This document shows, piece after piece, positions 1 through 7,981 of a stretch of DNA of 64,000 bases; positions within the stretch are counted from its first letter, which is position 1; each line of letters begins with the position of its first letter. Origin of the DNA: Anaerostipes hominis (ex Lee et al. 2021). Lineage in GTDB: Bacteria > Bacillota > Clostridia > Lachnospirales > Lachnospiraceae. The notes under the pieces are model-generated. The model made no database searches. It was given only the letters and a program-made list of their open reading frames with translations, and had not been told where the DNA came from. The translations under genes and the position numbers were made by a program. Location of the stretch: the NCBI RefSeq assembly GCF_002270485.1, contig NZ_NQOG01000001.1:1-64000 (forward strand), in the 5' to 3' direction.

Positions 1-420
1 CTTGGTCTGGCAATGGAAACAAACATGAAAGCAGATCTGTGTGTCCATACACTGGAAAACGCCCTGACTGCTTATCCTGCACTGGAAGGCGCTATCATCC
101 ACAGTGACCGTGGAACACAGTACACCAGTGAGGTCTACCGTCAGGCCATTCGGAAGTATCACATCCATCAAAGCATGAACAGTGCCGGAGGACGCTGCCA
201 TGATAATGCCCGTTGCGAGAGCATGTGGGCCAGAATGAAGACAGAACTTCTCTACGACCGCTATGAAACAAAGCAGATGACTGTAGAGGAATTAAAGGTA
301 CTCATTTGGAGATACTTCCTCAGCTACTGGAATAACCGGAGGATATGCTCTGCCAATGGCGGGCTTCCACCTATGATAAAACGCAGGCAGTATTATGAGG
401 ATTTGGAACTGGCCGCATAG
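1..420 (+). CDS. IS3-family transposase OrfB, C-terminal part (partial)
   Basis: The reading frame is open from the first base of the window, so the gene starts outside it. The visible part is the end of a DDE integrase core. It has HSDRGTQYTS with the second catalytic Asp near the start and an Asn-Ala-Arg-Cys-Glu stretch carrying the catalytic Glu about 35 residues later, the usual D(35)E spacing of IS3 elements. The C-terminal part with the YWNNRR motif is also typical. The enzyme would catalyse cut-and-circularise transposition with an OrfA partner lying upstream. The visible part shows no frameshift, so the element may be intact outside the window. Confidence 0.9.
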   Translation, partial: LGLAMETNMKADLCVHTLENALTAYPALEGAIIHSDRGTQYTSEVYRQAIRKYHIHQSMNSAGGRCHDNARCESMWARMKTELLYDRYETKQMTVEELKVLIWRYFLSYWNNRRICSANGGLPPMIKRRQYYEDLELAA

Positions 421-530
421 TCAGTGATATGCTTGAGAAAAATGTGTCAACTAATATTGACAATATCATTTCTTCACTTGTTAAAATAAATGAAAAGCTT
501 AAAAATATTGCTAATCAAGAAGATGAATAG
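421..530 (+). other. Probable right end of the IS3 element and tail of an interrupted gene
   Basis: About 20 bases after the transposase stop lies tgtgtcaactaatattgaca (443-462), which resembles an IS3-type terminal inverted repeat ending in TTGACA. Beyond it a frame continues to a stop at 528-530 and encodes a charged, helical tail (ISSLVKINEKLKNIANQEDE). I read this as the 3' end of a gene cut by the insertion. Its family cannot be told. The left end of the IS is outside the window, so the terminal repeat cannot be verified here. Confidence 0.35.
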
Positions 531-584
531 AAAATATAGTTTCAAGGGCATACTTTTAAACTTTATATAATCATCAATAACAAA

Positions 585-625
585 CAAAAAAAGAATCCTA
601 AGAAATTTGATTTTCTCGGATTCCT
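585..625 (-). terminator. Rho-independent terminator (minus strand)
   Basis: GAATCC-taagaaa pairs with tttctc-GGATTC around a short loop, and on the minus strand the stem is followed by a run of seven T. A matching minus-strand gene is not visible; the IS1182 remains occupy the place where it would be expected. Confidence 0.5.
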
Positions 626-675
626 ATTTTATGTTAGAGATTATTTTGGATAATATCGTTGTTTTTATCATTGAA

Positions 676-1408
676 GTGAATTTTGCATACCGCTGGTATC
701 TGGGATATGGGCTGTCGGAAGAAGTTCCTCATTTTTCTACCTTTGGCAAAAATTATCCCCGCCGTTTTGATGGGACTGGTCTATTTGAAACAATCTTTGC
801 CCGTATTGATAGAGGATGGGAAAACGCCAGTGATGCCGTATGGCAGGCCAAAGACGATAAAAGGATTTTTCCGAAAAAATGAATTTGTATATGACGAGTA
901 CTATGACTGTTACATATGTCCAAACAATAAAATACTGCACTACCGGACCACCAACCGGGAAGGATACCGGGAATATAAAAGTGAGTGGGCGGTCTGTATG
1001 CAATGCCCTTACCGGAACCGGTGTATAGAAAGTAAGGCGTATGAAAAAGTAATCACGCGTCATGTATGGGAAGGCTATATGGAGCAGGTCGAAGAAATAC
1101 GCCATACTCTGGGGATAAAAGAAAAGTACCAGGAAAGGAAAGAGACAATTGAACGAGTATTTGCCGATGCTAAGGAAAAACACGGCATGCGCTATACCCA
1201 ATACAGAGGTTTAGATAAGATCAAAATGGAGCTAAACCTCTTGTTTTCTTGCATAAACTTAAAGAAACTAGCCATTTGGAAATGGCGTAAGAAGTGGGGA
1301 GCCTGGTACAAAGATCTACCTACTGTTTGTACCCTATCTCAACTATGGAGAATAACCATGAAATGGTTCTCGGGCAACGCCCAGAGAACCATTTTGTCTA
1401 CGGTCTGA
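676..1408 (+). pseudogene. IS1182-family transposase remnant
   Basis: Two pieces of one transposase lie in different frames. Frame 1 (676 to about 807) matches the N-terminal dimerisation region (AYRWYLGYGLSEEVPHFSTF, then YPRRFDGTGLFETIFARI). Frame 2 (about 820-1408) matches the C-terminal region, with the zinc-knuckle-like Cys pattern CYICPN...CMQCPYRNRC and the catalytic-Glu segment near ERKETIERVFADAKEKHGMR. The catalytic Asp region between them is missing, so an internal deletion with a frame change has killed the gene. The N-terminus is also truncated. The element cannot move on its own. Confidence 0.8.
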
Positions 1409-1429
1409 GAGTTCCGTAAATGGAACTCT
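1361..1429. repeat. Two adjacent hairpins at the IS1182 remnant 3' end
   Basis: The first hairpin (1361-1394) has arms AAATGGTTCTC-GGGC and GCCC-AGAGAACCATTT. The second (1408-1429) has arms AGAGTTCC and GGAACTCT. Stem-loops at the end of the transposase gene are common in IS1182 elements and may be part of the right end. They could also stop plus-strand transcription before the convergent TPR gene. Confidence 0.45.
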
Positions 1430-1456
1430 TGATTTCTGCCCTGCAGACAAAGTGTA

Positions 1457-2113
1457 CTATCTGGTTTCTAAAAAAGTAGCTTCTTTTTTTCCTTTTTCAT
1501 CGTCCGGATAGGCTTTTACATATTCTTTTGCATAATGGTATGCTGTTTTAAAATCAAATTTAGCTTCATAAAGGCTGATCCTTGCAAACATCAGCTCTTT
1601 TTTCTTGGTGGTAAGATTCTGCTTCAAAGCTTCACTTACAACAGAAAGTCCTTCATCGTACTTCTTCTGCTTCGCAAGAATACTATACTTGGCATAATAA
1701 CTTTCTCCTTCTGAGGGGAGAGAACGTATCCCTTCACTGCAGACCTCCAGTGCCTGTTCTTCGTGTCCTAATCCCACGTAACAAAGTGCTTTCCATTCAT
1801 AAGCCCTGCCCTGCGGCTTTTTCTCTATGATCCGGTCATAAATGCGAATGGCATCTTTATAACGCTTCAGCCGGCAGAGAGCTTCCGCCTGATAAAACAT
1901 CACATCATTTTTCTGGTTTGTCCACAAAAGAGTCTTTTTACTGCCTGCTTTCTCAAATGCTTCATACGCTTTCTGGTATTCACCCTTGGAGAGCAGCTCA
2001 ATTCCGTCATTTGCCGTAAGTTTCTGAGTCACATACTCATATCCGAGAAATCCCGCACCGCCGACGACAATAACCAGCACCGCGATCAGGACTGCTTTTA
2101 ATTTCTTATCCAT
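1457..2113 (-). CDS. TPR-repeat membrane-anchored protein
   Basis: A 218-residue protein. Residues 5-27 form one hydrophobic segment (signal anchor or uncleaved signal peptide), with no lipobox Cys. The remainder is helical with TPR-like units, for example a repeat starting at LLSKGEYQKAYEAFEKA, one around RYKDAIRIYDRIIEKKPQG and one around GHEEQALEVCSEGIRSLPSE. TPR domains act as protein-binding scaffolds; the partner is unknown. The ATG at 2113 follows AAGGAGAATATGAC. The gene stands alone between the IS remnant and a convergently spaced inverted repeat. Confidence 0.75.
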   Translation of the reverse strand: MDKKLKAVLIAVLVIVVGGAGFLGYEYVTQKLTANDGIELLSKGEYQKAYEAFEKAGSKKTLLWTNQKNDVMFYQAEALCRLKRYKDAIRIYDRIIEKKPQGRAYEWKALCYVGLGHEEQALEVCSEGIRSLPSEGESYYAKYSILAKQKKYDEGLSVVSEALKQNLTTKKKELMFARISLYEAKFDFKTAYHYAKEYVKAYPDDEKGKKEATFLETR

Positions 2114-2177
2114 GTCATATTCTCCTTTTCACTTCAAGTCATTTAGATTTTAACACAACACGTCCGAAAATTCATGA

Positions 2178-2237
2178 GTTTTTTATCACTATTTCCGTCA
2201 CGCTTTGAAATGCGCTCCTCCAATAGTGATAAAAAAC
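2178..2237. repeat. 60-bp near-palindrome
   Basis: Arms TTTTTTATCACTATT and AATAGTGATAAAAAA (15 bp, perfect) enclose a 27-base centre that is itself partly self-complementary (CGCTTTGAAATGCG). It sits between the TPR gene promoter and the end of the MATE gene. It could be a transcription stop for the TPR-side region, but the T-run lies inside the stem. A small non-autonomous mobile repeat is also possible. Confidence 0.5.
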
Positions 2238-2352
2238 GATCGTTGAATGGCTTCTTTTGTTCAATGGATACTTCTGGAGAGGCTTTCATGAAAGTCAGAA
2301 AATCTTACATCTCTGAGACAGCAATCCGGAAAACTGTCCAAAATGTCATCTT

Positions 2353-3732
2353 TTATTGCCGTCTTCTTACAGCATTCTGTATATCTTCAGTTTTTTTCTT
2401 CTTATAGCTGTATTTCCGGTATAAAAGGACTGCTGCCAGAGCCGCTGCCGCCTCTGCTGCCGGAAAAGAAGCCCAAATTCCATTGATCCCCATGCGAGAA
2501 ACCAGAAATAAAGAAAGAACCGGAATGATGAAAAACTGTCTCAATGTAGACACGGCCAGAGATGCACTCCCTTTTCCCAGCGCCTCAAAGACACCGGAAT
2601 ACACTACTCCCACAGCAGAAAACAGGAAACCAATGCTGATGATCCTAAATGCCATGATTCCCATCTTAAGAAGCGTACCCCCTGCGTGGAACAATCCCAT
2701 GATCTGCACAGGAAAAACAACAAATAAGACGGTTCCTGCGGCCATAATCCCACCGGTGACAAGAAGACTGTCCCTAATCGTCTCTTTCACTCTGTCATCT
2801 CTTCCTGCCCCGCAGTTAAAACTGATGATGGGCCTCATCCCCTGGATCAGACCGTTGGACGGCATATAGATAAATGTCTGTACTTTAAAATAAATGCCGA
2901 GTACTGCAATTCCCACTTCTGAAATTCCGGCCAGTATCCCATTCAGGATCGAGATCAATATAGACGGCAGAGACATGGTGATGGCGGACGGAACTGCTAC
3001 CATATAAATCTTTTTGAGCAGTTCCCGGTCAAATGCAAAGCCGCGAAACCGGATGTGGACGGTATGTTCCTTCCGAAACAGGAGGAAAACAGCGAGGAGG
3101 CAGGCGCTCCACTGTCCGATCACTGTGGCGATTGCTGCTCCTGCTACTCCCATTTTAGGAAAGATACCAACCCCAAAAATAAAAAGAGGATCTAATATAA
3201 TATTGATCAGGGCACCCATCCCTTGCAGGATCATCGGCACTTTCATATTCCCCATCGCCTGAAAAATCTTTTCTATCGCTACATGAACAAGTGAACCGGC
3301 AGACAGCAGCACCACAATATATGTATACTGGCTGCTCAGGGAAAGAACTTCCGGGTCTTTTGTAAACATTCCAAGATACGCACGGATTCCCATAAGGCCG
3401 GATGCGATAAAAACTAATGCATGAAGACCGGCCAGCACCAGTCCGTGGACAGCTGCCTGATCTGCTCTTTTGGTATCCCCTGTTCCGTGACTCATGGCAA
3501 TACAGGCATTAACGCCTACTCCCAGTCCTACACCGACGGATAAGATGAGGTTTTGCAGCGGATAGGCCAATGAGATGGCTGTAATGGCATTCACCCCAAG
3601 CCTGGCCGCAAACATACTGTCTACGATATTGTAAAGCGACTGGATCATCATTGAGATCATAGGAGGCACGGCCATAGAAATCAGCAGAGGAAATACCTTT
3701 TTCGTACCCATTGGGTTTGCAATAGTATCCAT
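2353..3732 (-). CDS. MATE-family multidrug/toxin efflux transporter
   Basis: A 459-residue protein with about twelve hydrophobic segments and two similar halves. MATE transporters export cationic or drug-like compounds from the cytoplasm in exchange for Na+ or H+. The N-terminal LLISMAVPPMISMMIQSLYN segment and the VDSMFAARLG motif of helix 1-2 are typical, and so is the C-terminal half starting near AVPSAITMSLPSILI. The reading frame opens 39 codons further upstream, but the ATG at 3732 follows AAAGGAGAAATT and begins the family's conserved N-terminus. A perfect hairpin (3749-3810) lies in the leader immediately before this ribosome binding site. Confidence 0.88.
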   Translation of the reverse strand: MDTIANPMGTKKVFPLLISMAVPPMISMMIQSLYNIVDSMFAARLGVNAITAISLAYPLQNLILSVGVGLGVGVNACIAMSHGTGDTKRADQAAVHGLVLAGLHALVFIASGLMGIRAYLGMFTKDPEVLSLSSQYTYIVVLLSAGSLVHVAIEKIFQAMGNMKVPMILQGMGALINIILDPLFIFGVGIFPKMGVAGAAIATVIGQWSACLLAVFLLFRKEHTVHIRFRGFAFDRELLKKIYMVAVPSAITMSLPSILISILNGILAGISEVGIAVLGIYFKVQTFIYMPSNGLIQGMRPIISFNCGAGRDDRVKETIRDSLLVTGGIMAAGTVLFVVFPVQIMGLFHAGGTLLKMGIMAFRIISIGFLFSAVGVVYSGVFEALGKGSASLAVSTLRQFFIIPVLSLFLVSRMGINGIWASFPAAEAAAALAAVLLYRKYSYKKKKTEDIQNAVRRRQ

Positions 3733-3748
3733 AATTTCTCCTTTCCAT

Positions 3749-3810
3749 GTAAAAAAGCTATATATTTTTCTGTTTGTGATCAGAAACAGAAAAATATATA
3801 GCTTTTTTAC
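3749..3810 (-). promoter_or_regulatory. Perfect 27-bp leader hairpin upstream of the MATE gene
   Basis: Left arm 3749-3775 and right arm 3784-3810 are exact reverse complements, with an 8-base loop. On the MATE transcript the stem ends in GCTTTTTTAC, about 16 bases before the start codon and abutting the AAAGGAG site. The position suggests an attenuator or a translation-controlling structure. The U-run is paired inside the stem, so it may not act as a plain terminator. No known riboswitch sequence is seen. Confidence 0.55.
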
Positions 3811-3918
3811 AGCAGGGACAGAATAGCATATAGTAAAAGAAGCTGTCAAGCATGAAACAAAAAAAACAAATGAAAATCCTTCTCCGACTTTTTATCTGTG
3901 CCTGTACATTCATGGGAA

Positions 3919-3985
3919 ATTATACCCGGAACAGCTTTATCTTTTGTATGTGCTGCTATTTTAATTTTACTGCTCCGGGTATAAT
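3919..3985. repeat. Inverted repeat with 16-bp arms downstream of the type I RM operon
   Basis: Arms 3919-3934 (ATTATACCCGGAACAG) and 3970-3985 (CTGCTCCGGGTATAAT) pair with one mismatch around a 35-base spacer. It may be the transcription end of the RM operon, although the loop is long for a terminator. It could also be a footprint of a mobile or recombined segment next to the HsdS relic. Confidence 0.45.
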
Positions 3986-3999
3986 GCTCCACTTAGGAA

Positions 4000-4195
4000 T
4001 TATATTACATTTGGATTGATTGAACAAGAACTAAGAGAAATAAATTTAGTATCCCCTAAATGAAAAAGTAACTTCCACTTTTTTATAACGGTTGACGCTC
4101 TTGCTATATCCGCTACTGTTTCCCCTGAAACAGGAATAATCACTTCATTTCCTTTACTAAAAATGGCACCATTTTTACCTCTGAAAAATGATATC
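4000..4195 (-). pseudogene. HsdS (type I specificity subunit) relic
   Basis: Immediately after the hsdM stop, the minus strand carries an open frame without a start codon, ending at a TAA at 4000-4002. It reads NEVIIPVSGETVADIARAS near its middle, which matches the conserved part of HsdS target-recognition domains (DVLIP-SGET-EDIA). About 60 residues remain. The following VIKKWKLLFHLGDTKFISLS only loosely resembles the expected GGD region. It is probably the remainder of a third specificity gene lost by recombination or decay. Confidence 0.6.
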
Positions 4196-4198
4196 TTA

Positions 4199-5800
4199 TT
4201 ATATTTCTACCCCTAATATTTTAAGCTGCTCTGCAATTTCCCTTTCCAACTGCTCAATTTCTTTATTATCTTCCTCTATTTGCTTGATTACCTCCTGCAA
4301 ATCAATAGGTTCTTCTTCCTCAAAGGTATCTACATACCTTGGAATATTTAGATTGTACTCATTTTCCTTTATTTCTTCATTAGATGCAACATGGGCATAC
4401 TTATCGACATCTTTACGTGCCCGGTATGTTTCTAAAATTTTATTTATATTTTCATCACTGATGTAGTTTTGATTTTTCCCTTTTTCAAACTCTTTGCTGG
4501 CGTCAATAAACAATACATCCTTCTTTTTCCTGTTTTTCTTTAACACCAATATAATTGTCGGGATACTTGTCCCATAAAACAGGTTAGGAGGCAATCCAAT
4601 TACAGTATCCAAGTAATTTTTTTCAATAATTGCCTGCCTGATTTTCCCCTCTGCCGCTCCTCTGAACAAAACTCCATGAGGAAGGACAATCGCCATTGTA
4701 CCACTACTGTTAAGATGGTAAATACTGTGCAATACAAATGCAAAATCTGCTTTAGAGGCCGGTGCGAGTTTTCCGTATTCGTTAAATCTTGCATCCTTTA
4801 ATTTCGTTTTTCTATTATCCCATTTTGCGGAGTAAGGTGGATTAGCTACCACGGCGTCAAAACTTCTTGGCTGATCAATACCCTTTTCGTCCGGACCGTC
4901 CGGCCAGTCTGCTTCCAATGTGTCTGCATTATTTAAATTCATATTGTTAAACGAAACACCATGCATCATCAAATTCATTCGAGCCAAATTATAAGTTGTT
5001 GTATTCAGTTCCTGCCCATAAAATTTAACTGCTCCCGGCCGATTACCGCCTGCTAATTCATCACGAACCGTCAATAGTAAAGAACCAGATCCCATAGCCG
5101 GATCATATACGGTAAAAGTCTTGTCCGATTCAGCAATACCGTCTGTCACTATTTTTGCTAAGATTTTGCTGACTTGATGCGGTGTATAGAATTCGCCGCC
5201 CTTTTTGCCTGCGCTGGCTGCAAATTGTCCAATAAGATATTCGTATACTTCACCTAAGATATCTTTCCCATCATCACTTTTATATTCCAGACTATCCACC
5301 AATTTCACAATATTATTTAATGATTTTGCGCGCGCTGTTGTGGAACTTCCAAGTCTTGAATCCCCCAGATTTATATCGTTAAATATACCCCTGAAGTCTC
5401 TGGAAGCCTCTATATTTAATTCAGCATTTCTATTAAAATTGTCAAATATAGTTTGATAATCACTGGGGATAATCTGAGCCTCATCGATCTTATAATTTAA
5501 AGATGCCCATGTGTCCTCTGGTTCAATAGCATATCCTAAGCTAGAAGAAATATCCTCCAGATAATCTGGCAAATCATCTCCTGATGCCTGTTCCTTATAT
5601 GCTTCGTTAATAGTCTGTCCCGGGGCTATATCAATGATATCGTATCTTGCTAAATACTTTTCTTGATGCTCTGACAAATAGCGGTAAAACATAAATGCAA
5701 GGATATAATTTTTGAATTCTGCTGCGTCCATATTGCCCCTAAGTTCATTTGCCATTGCCCATAATTTATTTGATATTGTCTGAATATTGTTATTTGACAT
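4199..5800 (-). CDS. hsdM: Type I restriction-modification DNA methyltransferase subunit HsdM
   Basis: A 533-residue N6-adenine methyltransferase. It works in an M2S complex to protect host DNA and in the R2M2S complex for restriction. The N-terminal HsdM helical domain (NKLWAMANELRGNMDAAEFK) is followed by the SAM-binding motif DPAMGSGS at 233-240 and the catalytic NPPY at 320-323. The FYTPHQV segment before motif I and the coiled C-terminus are typical. The length is normal for the family and no damage is seen. The ATG follows AAGGAAGAAAAA. It lies 31 bases after the full hsdS gene and is the last intact gene of the operon. Confidence 0.95.
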   Translation of the reverse strand: MSNNNIQTISNKLWAMANELRGNMDAAEFKNYILAFMFYRYLSEHQEKYLARYDIIDIAPGQTINEAYKEQASGDDLPDYLEDISSSLGYAIEPEDTWASLNYKIDEAQIIPSDYQTIFDNFNRNAELNIEASRDFRGIFNDINLGDSRLGSSTTARAKSLNNIVKLVDSLEYKSDDGKDILGEVYEYLIGQFAASAGKKGGEFYTPHQVSKILAKIVTDGIAESDKTFTVYDPAMGSGSLLLTVRDELAGGNRPGAVKFYGQELNTTTYNLARMNLMMHGVSFNNMNLNNADTLEADWPDGPDEKGIDQPRSFDAVVANPPYSAKWDNRKTKLKDARFNEYGKLAPASKADFAFVLHSIYHLNSSGTMAIVLPHGVLFRGAAEGKIRQAIIEKNYLDTVIGLPPNLFYGTSIPTIILVLKKNRKKKDVLFIDASKEFEKGKNQNYISDENINKILETYRARKDVDKYAHVASNEEIKENEYNLNIPRYVDTFEEEEPIDLQEVIKQIEEDNKEIEQLEREIAEQLKILGVEI

Positions 5801-5831
5801 TTTTTCTTCCTTTTCTTCTATTTCTCCTATT

Positions 5832-6968
5832 TTATATAAACATCTGCTGCAATAGGCCCTTTTTTAAATCTTTTACATGTTCCAGCTTACGTTGATGAAG
5901 GGTGATGAGGTTGTCAAGAGATTCAATAAAATTTCCTATCCTCTTTTGTTCTTCATATGATGTGAAAGGAATATCTATAGTTTTCATTCCTTCAATGTCT
6001 ATGCTTCTCCCATCTCTTATTCCATAAACATGAGGCAAAAGTCTTATTTTTATAAAATCCTGCGATCTAAAATACGAATAATAAAATCTTGAATCCGTCC
6101 CGACCCCATGGAACGTATGATAGGCAGGACTTATGATTCCATCACTATTTGCTTTTTCTAGTCCCCCCTCAAAGGAACGTAAATGCACAATAAAATCATT
6201 CTTTTTAACCATCTTATAATTTGACAGACTAGATTTATCATACTGCAAATTCCTATCTGATTTTTCTCGGAGAATTGTTCCTCCTCCTTGAATAATTGTT
6301 AACACTGGAAGTTCCTCGTGTTTCTTTTCAGAATATTCTTGAAACACATCTCCCAACTTACGCTGTTCCCAAGTATCAGTAAATCCGGGAAATCGAAGTT
6401 CTGGAACTTTTTCTCCCTTTTTAGGAAACATTTTTTGAAGTAAAGATTTCTTCAATTTTTGTAAATGCTCTGACTTACGCTGATGAAGGGTGATAAGGTG
6501 GTCGAGGTTGTAAAAAAAGGTTCCAATTACTTTCTGCTCAATAGTCTTAGGAGTTAAAACATCAATTTCATTGATTGCAGCTTTTGACAAACTCGGCACT
6601 CCGGTAGACTCATCTTTCTTTTTCCAATTGATATTTTGAAAAATATCAAACACAAAGTTCAGGTCGTTGCTATCTCTTGGAATCGCATAAAACAGTGTAT
6701 CTACCGTCCAAAACGGTGCTTTAAGGATATACGGTTTATCTATCGTACCTTTTCTTCCAATTCCTATTGCATCTTCCAAGTATGATAATGCTTCACTCAC
6801 GCTGAGCATGTATCCGCCTGTCCCATAGACCGGTATAGAACCTTCTTTAAGGTGCTTATAGTCTTTACCACTGCGAACATCAACCATTTTCCCCAGCTTC
6901 CGCTCTTCCCACTCGTCCGTAAATCCCGGGAATCTCAGCTTTGGTACTCTGCGTTTCTCTTCACTCAT
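5832..6968 (-). CDS. hsdS: Type I restriction-modification specificity subunit HsdS (full length)
   Basis: A 378-residue DNA-recognition subunit with the usual two-fold design. Each target-recognition domain begins with a near-identical lead-in (VPKLRFPGFTDEWEERKLG at about 8 and VPELRFPGFTDTWEQRKLG at about 195). Each is closed by a conserved helix with LITLHQRK (around 160 and 354). The direct repeats behind these lead-ins (about 6350-6410 and 6890-6950; about 5850-5900 and 6450-6520) are natural sites for domain exchange. GGGAGGCAAAA precedes the ATG. The gene start overlaps the end of the RhuM-like gene by 8 bases, so the two are translated together. Confidence 0.92.
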   Translation of the reverse strand: MSEEKRRVPKLRFPGFTDEWEERKLGKMVDVRSGKDYKHLKEGSIPVYGTGGYMLSVSEALSYLEDAIGIGRKGTIDKPYILKAPFWTVDTLFYAIPRDSNDLNFVFDIFQNINWKKKDESTGVPSLSKAAINEIDVLTPKTIEQKVIGTFFYNLDHLITLHQRKSEHLQKLKKSLLQKMFPKKGEKVPELRFPGFTDTWEQRKLGDVFQEYSEKKHEELPVLTIIQGGGTILREKSDRNLQYDKSSLSNYKMVKKNDFIVHLRSFEGGLEKANSDGIISPAYHTFHGVGTDSRFYYSYFRSQDFIKIRLLPHVYGIRDGRSIDIEGMKTIDIPFTSYEEQKRIGNFIESLDNLITLHQRKLEHVKDLKKGLLQQMFI

Positions 6969-7965
6969 TTTTGCCTCCCTGGATTTTCCTTATCTCTTTA
7001 TCAAAATCCGAATCTATAATCTGATGCTTATTAAATTCTTTATATTCCTCAATAGCCTTTTTCTTTGCGGACTTGTGTGATATTTGTCCATGTCCCTGAA
7101 GTATATCATAGCGGTTGAACTTTAAAAACTCGTCAATGCTTGTAGCAAAATCCTCCATGGATAAAAGTGTTTCATCCTCAAGCAATCGTTCTACATAGTC
7201 AAAATAGGCTGACACATTTCTCTCTAAGCTCTTAATTTCTTTTTCTGTTAAATAATTCTTTGCCACAATTACATCTGATTGGAGTATTCGTCCATCCGGT
7301 GAATGTTTCCATGTAGTCAATCCCATATGCTGCTTTTTACTATCTGCTTTATCATAAACAATTTCTGCCGCTGTTTTTCCGGTAATGGCAAAATGAAATT
7401 TATTTTGGACTTCTGCGTAAAACATTTTTGTGATTTCCGAATTTTTATCATAATCATAGGATATTTCCGCAAATATATCTGTAATCTGCTGCCAGATTCT
7501 CCGCTCACTTGCTCGTATCGAACGAACTGTTTCAAGCAATTCACGAAAATAATCTTGTCCAAAAACATTATTTCCTTGTTTCATGCGTTCTTCGTCTATC
7601 TTGAATCCTTTTTGAATGTACTCTTTTAAAATGTTCGTTGCCCACACCCTGAATCTAGTTGCCTTAATTGAATTCACACGATAACCCACCGATATAATCG
7701 CATCTAAATTATAGTATTTTACATTCTTTGTCTGCGTTTTCCCCTGCAGAGCTCCATGCCGCGTGGTATTTTCCAAAATGGAAACAACCACTTTTTCATC
7801 CAGTTCACCCGATTCAAAAATATTTTTCAAATGTTTACTGATTGCCGGTACGCCTACATCAAATAGTCCTGCAATTGCTTTTTGTGTTGCCCAGATTGTT
7901 TCATCCTTAACTATGACTTCTATTTTTGCATCTGCCTCATACATTAAAAACTCAATTTCATTCAT
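6961..7965 (-). CDS. RhuM-family protein inside the type I RM operon
   Basis: A 334-residue protein of the RhuM (virulence RhuM) family. The N-terminal part has the WATQKAIAGLFDV and AISKHLKNIFESGEL pattern of a DNA-binding-like helix-turn-helix, followed by YYNLDAIISVGYRVNS and FRVWATNILKEYIQKGF, both hallmarks of the family. The C-terminal part is helical, with a Fic/DOC-neighbour-like region. The biochemical role is not established. Its frequent place between type I restriction genes suggests an accessory or regulatory role, which is inference. It starts 16 bases after hsdR ends and overlaps hsdS. The ATG follows AAAGGAAAACAAT. Confidence 0.85.
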   Translation of the reverse strand: MNEIEFLMYEADAKIEVIVKDETIWATQKAIAGLFDVGVPAISKHLKNIFESGELDEKVVVSILENTTRHGALQGKTQTKNVKYYNLDAIISVGYRVNSIKATRFRVWATNILKEYIQKGFKIDEERMKQGNNVFGQDYFRELLETVRSIRASERRIWQQITDIFAEISYDYDKNSEITKMFYAEVQNKFHFAITGKTAAEIVYDKADSKKQHMGLTTWKHSPDGRILQSDVIVAKNYLTEKEIKSLERNVSAYFDYVERLLEDETLLSMEDFATSIDEFLKFNRYDILQGHGQISHKSAKKKAIEEYKEFNKHQIIDSDFDKEIRKIQGGKNE

Positions 7966-7981
7966 ATTGTTTTCCTTTATC

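Noticed and set aside
683-1408. Whole IS1182-like frame read as an intact 241-residue transposase
   Set aside because: The first 45 residues are out of frame with the real N-terminal piece, and the catalytic core is missing.
2174-2407. 77-residue plus-strand frame through the 60-bp palindrome
   Set aside because: It runs through the inverted repeat and the 3' end of the MATE gene on the other strand and has no ribosome site.
5832-6968. HsdS as a site-specific invertible shufflon
   Set aside because: The internal repeats are direct, not inverted, and there is no recombinase gene in the operon.
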